From positions 1 to 11,528 of the forward strand of contig JACQGS010000231.1 of assembly GCA_016199405.1 (NCBI GenBank): 11,528 nucleotides of DNA, written 5' to 3'. Source of the DNA: Chloroflexota bacterium (GTDB taxonomy: Bacteria; Chloroflexota; Anaerolineae; UBA4142). Below, in pieces: positions 1 through 6,813 of this stretch (position 1 is its first letter; every line of letters begins with the position of its first letter). Below the pieces are notes generated by a model, which was given only the letters and a program-made list of their open reading frames with translations, searched no databases and was not told the DNA's origin. The translations under genes were made by a program, and so were the position numbers.

Positions 1-805
1 ACGCGCGCGCGCCGGCGGCTTGAGCATCGGCATCGGTCGCCATCGCGCTTTTCATTTCGCCACACGGTTCAAGATGCTTCAACAGCTCCCACAGTTCGGG
101 ACGCGTCACGCCGGCGCGAAAGATGCTGTAAAAAGTCGGACGGTACGTCGCGAGCGCGTTTGCCCAAATGCGGAACTCGTTCGCGGACATCTGAACCTTC
201 CCGTGCCAATCATAGTACAAGCCGAGCACAGGATAGTAATTCGGCTTGGCTCCCCATGCCGGCAGCCACGCTTGCTCGTACGTCAGCGCGCCCAAAGTAT
301 ATTCCGCCGATTTGCCGAACGTCGCATAGGATTGCGGAAAAAATCCGCCGGCGCAAAACGCGCGCATTTCAGCAATTGGGATTTTCGAGTGATCGGTGAA
401 ATTGGGGAAAGAAGAAAAGTAGAGCATCTGCGGATCAATTCCCGCCGCGAGAATTTTCTTGCCGAGCGCGGTGACGTTGGATTTCTTGCCTGCCGCTTCG
501 TCCTCGATGTCGAAAATAATGCCGCGATAGCCGGCGTTGCACGTTTGCGTCGCGATATTCGCTTCGCTCGCCGGATCGTCGCCGTAAATGTACACATACG
601 CAAAAGGCATCAGGTTCGCGGAGCTGATTTTGGCAAGCGCGCGGCGCGCGGCATCGGCATAGAACTGCGCGGGCTGTTTATTTTTCTTGAACGCGCCACT
701 GCCGGTTTTGAAGATGATATGCGTCGCGTGGATGGCGCCCGCCATCTTGATCGCGAGATCAACTTCCGATTCTTGCCAAGCCCAGATGCCTTTGCCGGTG
801 AGCAT
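1..805 (-). CDS. Putative TIM-barrel glycoside-hydrolase-like protein, 3' end cut by window edge
   Basis: An uninterrupted frame starts with ATG at 805 and reads to base 1 without a stop, giving 268 residues with the C-terminus missing. The start is supported by GGGAG at 811-815, five bases upstream of the ATG. Alternating hydrophobic strands look like a TIM barrel: residues 5-10 (KGIWAW), 29-35 (HIIFKTG), 67-75 (PFAYVYIYG), 95-103 (GIIFDIEDE) and 128-134 (LYFSSFP). The acidic cluster D99/E101/D102 at the end of the fourth strand is a candidate catalytic site, as in GH25-like barrels, but I cannot assign a family or substrate. There is no obvious signal peptide, so it may be cytoplasmic or exported by another route. 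It lies downstream of the propeller lipoprotein and is separated from it by an inverted repeat. The fold call is moderate; the coding call is firm. Confidence 0.75.
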   Translation of the reverse strand, partial: MLTGKGIWAWQESEVDLAIKMAGAIHATHIIFKTGSGAFKKNKQPAQFYADAARRALAKISSANLMPFAYVYIYGDDPASEANIATQTCNAGYRGIIFDIEDEAAGKKSNVTALGKKILAAGIDPQMLYFSSFPNFTDHSKIPIAEMRAFCAGGFFPQSYATFGKSAEYTLGALTYEQAWLPAWGAKPNYYPVLGLYYDWHGKVQMSANEFRIWANALATYRPTFYSIFRAGVTRPELWELLKHLEPCGEMKSAMATDADAQAAGARA

Positions 806-820
806 TTTTACTCCCAGATG

Positions 821-892
821 TCATTGCGAGCGAAGCGAAGCAATCCCCAAGATGCAAATAGGAGATTGCTTCGCAGAAATCGCTCGCAATGA
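821..892. repeat. MITE/REP-like inverted repeat, copy A (TCATTGCGAG family)
   Basis: The outer arms TCATTGCGAGCGA (821-833) and TCGCTCGCAATGA (880-892) are perfect 13-bp complements. A second nested pair, GCGAAGCAATC (835-845) and GATTGCTTCGC (864-874), makes a long hairpin with an 18-base loop. It fills most of the 96-bp spacer between the lipoprotein gene and the next gene. No transposase is encoded. A very similar element lies at 9376-9457. Confidence 0.85.
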
Positions 893-901
893 AGTCTTAT
901 G

Positions 902-2182
902 TTACTGCCCCGTATTCACCTTGTACACCATCAAGAATCCAGTGGGCATTGCCGCGACGGACGGGTCGCACAAAACGCCTGCCCCCCGAATCACGCTTTC
1001 TTTTTCCAGCGTGAACGTCAAACCGTCCGCGCTTTTATACGCCGTGATGCCTTTCTCGCATTTGTACAATCGCACCGAGCCATCGGCTAGCACGATCGAA
1101 CCGGGAATGCTGCCGCCGCCCGCGACGCGCACGCCGGCGTCTGCCGTAAAGTTCAAGCCATCGCTGCTCGTCGCGCTGATGATCTTGTCCGCGTTGTTGA
1201 TGAACATTCGATAGCGTCCGTCTTTGAGACGCACGACATCCGGATCGAAAATATTTTCGGCTTTGAAGCGCGTGCCGGCTTCGACGGTAAAGTTGATTCC
1301 GTCGGTCGAGATTGCGCTGTGAATAGGATGTTCGCCTTGCTGGACGGCGATGTTGTAAAAGTACATCCGCACTCTGCCATCTTCCAATTCGATCACGTCC
1401 GGATCTACCGGCACGAGACTGCCGAGATTCGCGAATTTCGCGTTGCCTAATTTTTCCCACGACTTGCCATCCGCGCTTTTCGCCACGCCGATTTTTTCCG
1501 TATTCGCCCCGGTCGCGCTCGAAAAATCCACCCAGTACGCCCACAAAATTCCTTTCGATGAGCGCATCACATCCGGCACCGATGCTTTTTCCGCGAGCAA
1601 CGCGCCTTCGCTCCACGTCAAGCCATCGCTCGAGGCGGCAAAAAAAGTCTTATCGTTGAACACGCTGGGCTGCTGCGCGCCACCGGGCGGCTGTCCCGCG
1701 CCGGGCGCTTTGGGTTGCGCGCCGGCCGGAGGCGTGCCAAAAGGCGCGGCGGGTGTTTGACCGGTGCCCGGCGGCAATTGCGCCCCCGGCGGAGGCGCGC
1801 CCGGCGTTTGCCCCACGCCCGGCTGAAATCCGAGGCACTTGCCCATCGCCGGCTCTTCGTCGCGCGAAGGCGGCCGCGTGAAACCGCTGATTTCTTGGAA
1901 ATTCTTGTCCCCCAACTCTTTGATCAGACAATCGCGCTGCGCGCTTGTGAGATTCGCAAAGGGATTGAATTGCGGCGTAGAGCGCGGCGAACCGGGCGGC
2001 GGCGCTGGACTCTCCCCTCCCTTTATAGGGGAGGGGGCAGGGGGAGAGGTCGGCGCTTGCGCGGTGATTTGCGCGATCACCGTTTGCGCGGCGGTGGTTT
2101 GAATCGCGGCCGTGTCAATTGCTGCCGGCGCCGCGCAGGATACGAAAAGCAGCGCGCCGGCAAATCCAAAAACAAAACGCAT
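902..2182 (-). CDS. Lipoprotein with Cys-containing helical domain and five-repeat beta-propeller
   Basis: This is a 426-aa predicted lipoprotein. The start is ATG at 2182, with GGAGG at 2191-2195 eight bases away. The frame is open further upstream to 2353, but that would overlap the preceding gene by about 170 bp and bury the signal peptide. Residues 1-15 form a short lipoprotein signal ending FVSC, so Cys16 would be lipidated and the protein anchored outside the membrane. A helix (24-43) ends in an LTAQAPT-like Ala/Pro motif typical of Chloroflexota lipoproteins. A small helical domain (73-118) follows, with Cys85 and Cys116 possibly paired, then a Pro/Gly/Gln-rich linker (120-173). The rest holds five repeats with an S-x-D-G motif (Asp186, 238, 294, 341, 386), each followed by a PDV/DPDV-like motif, matching a five-bladed GH43/sialidase-like propeller. 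Enzyme activity cannot be judged. The gene is one base downstream of the SLOG-SLATT gene, so coupling is likely. Confidence 0.85.
   Translation of the reverse strand: MRFVFGFAGALLFVSCAAPAAIDTAAIQTTAAQTVIAQITAQAPTSPPAPSPIKGGESPAPPPGSPRSTPQFNPFANLTSAQRDCLIKELGDKNFQEISGFTRPPSRDEEPAMGKCLGFQPGVGQTPGAPPPGAQLPPGTGQTPAAPFGTPPAGAQPKAPGAGQPPGGAQQPSVFNDKTFFAASSDGLTWSEGALLAEKASVPDVMRSSKGILWAYWVDFSSATGANTEKIGVAKSADGKSWEKLGNAKFANLGSLVPVDPDVIELEDGRVRMYFYNIAVQQGEHPIHSAISTDGINFTVEAGTRFKAENIFDPDVVRLKDGRYRMFINNADKIISATSSDGLNFTADAGVRVAGGGSIPGSIVLADGSVRLYKCEKGITAYKSADGLTFTLEKESVIRGAGVLCDPSVAAMPTGFLMVYKVNTGQ
2010..2048. repeat. G/C-rich palindromic repeat inserted in frame in the lipoprotein gene
   Basis: CTCTCCCC (2010-2017) pairs with GGGGAGAG (2041-2048). 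Nested inside are CCCCTCCC (2014-2021) and GGGGAGGGG (2028-2036) around TTTATA. Such CTCTCCCC...GGGGAGAG palindromes are usually dispersed intergenic repeats. Here the repeat lies in the coding region and supplies residues 45-58 of the lipoprotein, a Pro-rich stretch containing SPIKGGES. The frame is kept. Confidence 0.7.
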
Positions 2183-2183
2183 C

Positions 2184-4019
2184 TCACCGACCTCCCAAGA
2201 TACTCTTTCCTTCTCTTTTCGCGTCGGCGACATATTTCTCGCGGTCTTTTTCTTGCTGCTTGCGTAACTCCGCCAGCGCATCGCGCATCTTGCCGACCCA
2301 TGCCGCGCTCTGTTCATCGAGCACGCGTTCGGTCGTATCAACCAGACGATCAATATTCTCTTGCTTGGCTTGCTCTTCGGTCATCAGCGCCGACCACCAC
2401 GCTTGCAAGTTGCCGAGTTCCGCCAGCGTTTGATTATTGCGGCTCAACGTAAATTCGACTTGCTGATATTGGAGATACGTCGTCAGCGCGCCCACGAGAG
2501 AAATTGTGCCGGCAATCCATAATTCAAGTCCGATCGCGGCGAGAAACGTGCCCAAGCCGCCGAACAAATAAATTGCCCATTGCGTTCGATGCAATTGCCG
2601 GCTGAGCCGTTCCACTTTGCGCGTATGAAAACGGATCTGGTCGCCGAGCCGCACTTCGATATAACGTTCCGGCGAAAGAAAACTATATCCATCATCCGGG
2701 GCTTCGGCGGCGAACATCAGCGGCGGCACGGGACCCTTGTACGTCTTGAGCGCGGAATCCTTGACCTCACTCTGCATCAATTCGCGACTGATGGACTCGG
2801 CTTTTTGTTCCAGAATCATTTCGCGCGTCGCGGCGGTGACGCGCAGATCGCTGTATTGCGCCGCGCGCGCGCGGTATGAAAATATTTGCCCCTTGATCGA
2901 TTCCGCCGCCGCGCGCAAGAGAATATATTTGCTACCGTAATTGAATTTGCTGGACACCGCGATCAGCGTGGCGAGCGTAATCGGCGCGATAATGATAATC
3001 GCGCGGAGCGGCTCGACGAGCGGCATGAACGCCGCAAGTTGGACAGAAGTTTTTATCGTGTTTTGAATCAATGCGAGCAACGTCGCGATAACGCCGAGCC
3101 GCAAAATCCAATCCTGCACGCGAAAGAAAAATCGCTGTTGATTTTTCGCGTTATGATCGTACAGCGCAAAGCGTTCCCACGCGAGTTGCAATGTGTCGCC
3201 GCCCCCGAGCAGCCGCGTGACCACCAACTGTAATTCCGCCGGCGAGCCATTCACCGAAAAAAGATGAATCTCGCCATCTTCGACAATTTCCGCGAGGACG
3301 GGGTCTTGAATAAACGGCAATTCGGTCTTCGCGCCCGACGGTTGGCTGCGCGCTTTTCGCGCCGCGTCATAGTTCTTTTTCAAACCCGCGATCTCATCCG
3401 CCAAGCGCCCGCTGCCTTCCAATAACAAAATCGCCCAGCGATTGCGGACCGCGTTCAGCAATTCAACTTTCGCGGTTTCACCACCGTTAACAAGGATCGT
3501 CAAATCCGGCACCTCGCGCGATAATGCTTTCGCCACCGCGCCGAGCGTTTCCACCTCGCCGCCCCATTCAGCGGACTCGACTAAAACAAAATGCGAATGA
3601 TTTGGATCGAGCGGCGCGCCGTCCGCGATCGAACCGGCGGCGGGTCCGCCGGGAAAAGTTACTTTACCGCGCGGCGCAACGCCGACGAGCGACGTGCGCC
3701 TGCCGCGATCCGCAACCCCCTGCCCGATCATCGCCATCACGCCCGATTGCGTGCCGCCATCAATCACCGCCGCGCCCACTTCGATAGCCGCGCGTGCGAC
3801 GCCGCGGCTGATCAATTGAACGAGATGCGAGCGACTCGCGTCATCCATTTGATCGATACCGCCCGCGCCGCCGATAATGCTGATCAGCGATTTTGGTTTT
3901 GGAATTCCGAGCGCGTCCAGAATCACGTCGCCGATTTCTTCGGGCGAAACCGTCACCGCCTTGGCGCGATTCCCGTTTTCAAACGTAATCGTTTGCAGTG
4001 CCAGAGTTCTTTCAATCAT
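2184..4019 (-). CDS. SLOG (TRPM-type LSDAT) domain fused to two SLATT/DUF4231-like 2TM modules
   Basis: This is a 611-aa predicted membrane protein. The start is ATG at 4019 with GGAGG at 4025-4029 five bases away; the ATG overlaps the previous stop (ATGA). Residues 15-215 match the prokaryotic SLOG-in-TRPM (LSDAT) domain, a Rossmann-like nucleotide-ligand sensor. Its Gly-rich loops are ISIIGGAGG (46-54), VIDGGTQSGVMAMIG (85-99) and LVNGGE (176-181). Residues 270-360 look like a first DUF4231/SLATT module, with AWERFALYD (280-288) and helices at about 303-320 and 338-356. Residues 450-545 look like a second, with RYIEVRLGDQ (452-461) and helices at about 481-499 and 501-518. A charged, probably coiled-coil tail follows (546-600). 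In the SLOG/SLATT literature such proteins are predicted sensors coupled to membrane-perturbing effectors in conflict systems; the ligand and the effect here are unknown. No separate nucleotide cyclase is visible in the window. An upstream extension to 4142 is open but lacks homology. Confidence 0.85.
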   Translation of the reverse strand: MIERTLALQTITFENGNRAKAVTVSPEEIGDVILDALGIPKPKSLISIIGGAGGIDQMDDASRSHLVQLISRGVARAAIEVGAAVIDGGTQSGVMAMIGQGVADRGRRTSLVGVAPRGKVTFPGGPAAGSIADGAPLDPNHSHFVLVESAEWGGEVETLGAVAKALSREVPDLTILVNGGETAKVELLNAVRNRWAILLLEGSGRLADEIAGLKKNYDAARKARSQPSGAKTELPFIQDPVLAEIVEDGEIHLFSVNGSPAELQLVVTRLLGGGDTLQLAWERFALYDHNAKNQQRFFFRVQDWILRLGVIATLLALIQNTIKTSVQLAAFMPLVEPLRAIIIIAPITLATLIAVSSKFNYGSKYILLRAAAESIKGQIFSYRARAAQYSDLRVTAATREMILEQKAESISRELMQSEVKDSALKTYKGPVPPLMFAAEAPDDGYSFLSPERYIEVRLGDQIRFHTRKVERLSRQLHRTQWAIYLFGGLGTFLAAIGLELWIAGTISLVGALTTYLQYQQVEFTLSRNNQTLAELGNLQAWWSALMTEEQAKQENIDRLVDTTERVLDEQSAAWVGKMRDALAELRKQQEKDREKYVADAKREGKSILGGR

Positions 4020-6493
4020 GATTTCCTCCTCTCCTCTTCGATCAAGCGCCGCTTGAACACTTTGCCGACAAAGGTTTTCGGCAACTGTTCGCGAAACTCG
4101 ACGAGTTTCGGCACGGCATAATCCGACAAACGCTGGCGACAAAATTCCATAAATTCTTCCGGCGTCGCCATCTCGCCTTTTTTCAACACGACGTACGCTT
4201 TGACCACCGCATCATCGCCGCCCTCCGCGACGCCCGCGACGGCAACTTCGAATACTTTGGGATGCTCGTATAAGACTTCTTCGACATCGCGCGGGTAAAC
4301 ATTGAACGTGCCGGCGAGAATCATATCTTTTTTGCGGTCAATGATTTGAAAATAACCCTCGCTGTCAATGCGCGCCAAATCGCCGGTGAACAACCAGCCC
4401 GCGCGTAACACCACCGCCGATTCGTGCAAACGATTCCAATACCCGCGCATCACCTGCGGTCCGCGCACAACCAGCTCGCCGATTTCGCCGGCGGCTGCGT
4501 CCGCGCCGGTTTGCAAATTCACAATTTTCGCGTCGGTGTCGGGCAACGGCACCCCGATCGTGCCGGTCTTGCGATGCCCGTAAATTGGATTCGCGTGCGT
4601 GACCGGACCGGCTTCGGTCAAGCCGTACCCTTCGACCAATTTACCGCGTGTCAATCGCTCGAACGCTTCCTGCACTTCCAAGGGCAGCGGCGCGGCGCCG
4701 CTCACGCACGCGCGAATGGATTTCAAACCGAAGCGCCGGACGTTGGGGAAATTATTGATCGCGACGTACATTCCCGGCACGCCCGGAAATAACGAGGGAC
4801 GATAGCGCGCGATCACGCTCAGCACTTCGCGCGTGGAAAAGGTCGGGAGGAGAATCAGCGTTGCGGCAATCGAAATGCCCAAATTCATGCACGCGGTCAT
4901 TCCGTACGAATGCGAAAATGGCAGGACGCCGAGAATCGTCTCGCGCCCGTCTTGAACGTCAGTCTCCCAATGCCGCACTTGCACCGTATTCGCGACGAGA
5001 TTCGCGTGCGTGAGCATCACGCCTTTTGGCAATTCGGTCGTGCCGCTCGAATATTGAATCACCGCGAGGTCTTCCGGCGCGACCGTGACTTCGGGCGAAT
5101 CCGCCGGCGCGCGCGCGAGCAAATCTTGAAACGCGAAGGCATCACGCTCGCCGCGTAGATCAATGCGATGCCCCTCGCTCGCCTCGCGCACGATCTCGAA
5201 TAGCGTGCGGCGCAGCGGTGAAAAATATTCTTTGATGTTAGTGACAATAACATGCTTGAGCGCGGTCTTGGTTTGAACCGAGCGCACGAGTTTGTAGAAC
5301 AGCGAAAGCGTCACGATCGTCGTCGCGCCGGAATCGCGCAACTGTTGTTCCAGCTCGTCCGCGTTGAAGAGCGGATTCAAACTCACCGCAATCGCGCCGG
5401 CTTTGAGTGCGCCGTAAAACGCGATCACCATTTGCGGCGAGTTCGGCAATAGCAGCGCGACGCGGTCGCCGCGTTTCACGCCGAGCGTGATCAGCGCGTT
5501 TGCAAAGCGATTCGCCGCGTCGTTCAAGCCGCGATAACTCAGCGCGTGATCGTAAAAAATAATCGCGGGGCGGCGCGGGAAACGGCGCGCGGCGGAATCC
5601 AAAAAGCGAAAGAGGGGCTGCCGCGGATAATTGAGCGAATACGGCACTGCCGCTTCGTAATGCTTGAGCCACGGGCGTTGATGAATCAAATCTATTTTTT
5701 CGCGCTCGCGCCCTTCGCGCCATGACACGCCCGCGCCCTTGACGAACCGCGCAATCGCGCGATTCACCGCATCGGGGCGCTCCAAATGCACCATATGTGC
5801 CGAGACCGGGATTTTCGCGACCTGCGCGCCCGCGACGAGATTCGCGACGGCTTCGTACGCGGCTTGCGTGAAAACGATATCGCGGTGCCCGATGATGAGC
5901 AACAGCGGAATTTTGAGATGCGGAAAAATTTGCTTGCCGTCGAATTTCGCGAGCGCGTGCGCGTGCATCGCTTTCAGCACGTGCGGCGGCGCGGCGAGCG
6001 CGCGCGGAAACATCCGGCGAATCGGTTCCGCAATCGCCAGCGGCATTTTGAGCGCGAGCTTGAGAAACGGATTGAGATTGAAACCAATCGAGGTGCCGAT
6101 GAGCACGAGCCGTTCAACGCGCTCGGGGTGCTTGAGCGCGTAGAGGGTCGCGAGCGCGCCGCCAAACGAATGTCCCAAAACGACAAACGTGCGCGGCAAA
6201 TTCAATTCGGCGACGACGGCTTCGATGTCGCCGAGCAATTCATCTGTCGAATACTCCGATGGCGGTTGATCCGAAAGCCCGTGCCCGCGTAAATCCGGCG
6301 CGACGATGCGATATTCTTCGGCGAATTCGTTGAGTTGCTTGCGCCACTGCAACGCCTCGCCGCCATAGCCGTGCAAGAAAAGCATCGCGCGGTTTGAAAT
6401 CGTCTGCCCCGCGTCAATCACGCTGACACGCACGAGCGGCTTTTCCGAGACGACCACTTCTTTGCGGTACAAATCGAGGTCTAGGAGCGACAC
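4016..6493 (-). CDS. Alpha/beta hydrolase - acyl-CoA synthetase (AMP-forming) fusion
   Basis: This is an 825-aa two-domain enzyme. It starts at GTG 6493, supported by GAGGT at 6499-6503, six bases upstream and overlapping the previous stop. Residues 1-252 are an alpha/beta hydrolase: oxyanion-region HG (41-42), nucleophile elbow GHSFG with Ser109, Asp205 in GHRD, and His233 in SAHMVHLERP complete a plausible triad. Residues about 270-825 are an adenylating fatty-acid-CoA-ligase-like domain beginning QRPWLKHY. It has the phosphate loop YSSGTTELPKG (481-491), YGLTEAGP (623-630), TGDLARID (703-710), DRKKDMI (719-725) and the C-terminal catalytic Lys811 in FVGKVFKRR. The expected reaction is carboxylate plus ATP plus CoA to acyl-CoA; the hydrolase could release the acid from an ester or thioester, which is inference. 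The phosphate loop has Glu487 where Gly is usual. Its stop overlaps the SLOG-SLATT start by four bases. There is no sign of a frameshift at the join. Confidence 0.93.
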   Translation of the reverse strand: MSLLDLDLYRKEVVVSEKPLVRVSVIDAGQTISNRAMLFLHGYGGEALQWRKQLNEFAEEYRIVAPDLRGHGLSDQPPSEYSTDELLGDIEAVVAELNLPRTFVVLGHSFGGALATLYALKHPERVERLVLIGTSIGFNLNPFLKLALKMPLAIAEPIRRMFPRALAAPPHVLKAMHAHALAKFDGKQIFPHLKIPLLLIIGHRDIVFTQAAYEAVANLVAGAQVAKIPVSAHMVHLERPDAVNRAIARFVKGAGVSWREGREREKIDLIHQRPWLKHYEAAVPYSLNYPRQPLFRFLDSAARRFPRRPAIIFYDHALSYRGLNDAANRFANALITLGVKRGDRVALLLPNSPQMVIAFYGALKAGAIAVSLNPLFNADELEQQLRDSGATTIVTLSLFYKLVRSVQTKTALKHVIVTNIKEYFSPLRRTLFEIVREASEGHRIDLRGERDAFAFQDLLARAPADSPEVTVAPEDLAVIQYSSGTTELPKGVMLTHANLVANTVQVRHWETDVQDGRETILGVLPFSHSYGMTACMNLGISIAATLILLPTFSTREVLSVIARYRPSLFPGVPGMYVAINNFPNVRRFGLKSIRACVSGAAPLPLEVQEAFERLTRGKLVEGYGLTEAGPVTHANPIYGHRKTGTIGVPLPDTDAKIVNLQTGADAAAGEIGELVVRGPQVMRGYWNRLHESAVVLRAGWLFTGDLARIDSEGYFQIIDRKKDMILAGTFNVYPRDVEEVLYEHPKVFEVAVAGVAEGGDDAVVKAYVVLKKGEMATPEEFMEFCRQRLSDYAVPKLVEFREQLPKTFVGKVFKRRLIEEERRKS

Positions 6494-6501
6494 TGCTTAC
6501 C

Positions 6502-6813
6502 TCATTTTCGATTTCGGATTGCGGATTGCGGATTTCGGATTTTTGTTTTCGCTTGCTTTTTCAATTCGAGCAATGCTTCCAGTTCGATGATAACTGTTTC
6601 ATCGTCTGCCGGGTGAAAGAAGATTACGAATCCCTTTGCGTCGAAAATCGGACGCCTATCTTTTTCGGGAATTCCTTTATTGAACTCAAACCAACGCTGA
6701 AACTGCTCCAGACGCTCGGTCGGCGTACGATTCAAGTTCTGTTGCAACAGAGTAATGTCCACACCAAATTCGATTGCACGCTCAACCGCGCTCTTTTGTT
6801 TGGCTTCCATCAT
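6502..6813 (-). CDS. Small hypothetical protein
   Basis: A 103-aa protein that I cannot assign. Two adjacent ATGs (6813 and 6810) follow a near-consensus AAAGAGGTGA. The second is better spaced (six bases from GAGG, against three), so 102 aa is equally plausible. The start overlaps the previous gene's TGA. Residues 8-40 (AVERAIEFGVDITLL, then TPTERLEQFQRW) resemble the leading segment of small bacterial proteins that carry a 'PTER' helix ahead of a nucleotidyltransferase-like domain. That domain's motifs are absent here; instead there is a strand-like GFVIFFHP (61-68) and an acidic helix. The last 15 residues (KIRNPQSAIRNRK end) are encoded by a 7-bp tandem repeat, so the C-terminus is probably acquired and variable. 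The next gene's ribosome site overlaps this stop. Confidence 0.7.
   Translation of the reverse strand: MMEAKQKSAVERAIEFGVDITLLQQNLNRTPTERLEQFQRWFEFNKGIPEKDRRPIFDAKGFVIFFHPADDETVIIELEALLELKKQAKTKIRNPQSAIRNRK
6504..6545. repeat. Tandem 7-bp repeat (ATTKCGG)n
   Basis: Four exact-phase heptamers, ATTTCGG (6511-6517), ATTGCGG (6518-6524), ATTGCGG (6525-6531) and ATTTCGG (6532-6538), are flanked by degenerate units ATTTTCG (6504-6510) and ATTTTTG (6539-6545). The array sits in the 3' coding end of the small hypothetical gene, immediately before the hydrolase-ligase gene. Since 7 is not a multiple of 3, a change in copy number would shift this gene's end and alter the coupling to the next gene. Confidence 0.8.

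Noticed and set aside
20..892. Long plus-strand open frame (290 codons)
   Set aside because: It is antisense to the well-supported minus-strand TIM-barrel gene, is Arg-rich with no domain, and runs through the inverted repeat. It is a by-product of the GCG-rich codons on the other strand.
2183..2353. Extended N-terminus for the lipoprotein
   Set aside because: It would bury the signal peptide and overlap the SLOG-SLATT gene, whereas ATG 2182 has a good ribosome site.
1715..2452. Plus-strand open frame (245 codons)
   Set aside because: It is an Arg-rich low-complexity product spanning the ends of two minus-strand genes, with no ribosome site or recognisable motif.
4020..4142. Extended N-terminus for the SLOG-SLATT protein
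   Set aside because: The extra residues are out-of-frame reading of the ligase C-terminus; ATG 4019 has an excellent ribosome site and the ATGA overlap.
5786..6292. Plus-strand open frame (168 codons)
   Set aside because: It lies wholly inside the hydrolase domain on the other strand, with a composition of charged residues only.
4016..6493. Assembly artefact joining two genes
   Set aside because: The frame is continuous, the linker is short and plausible, and no internal start with a ribosome site is evident at the ligase domain; a real fusion is the simplest reading.
6504..6545. CRISPR-like array
   Set aside because: The 7-bp units are contiguous with no spacers, so this is a short tandem repeat.
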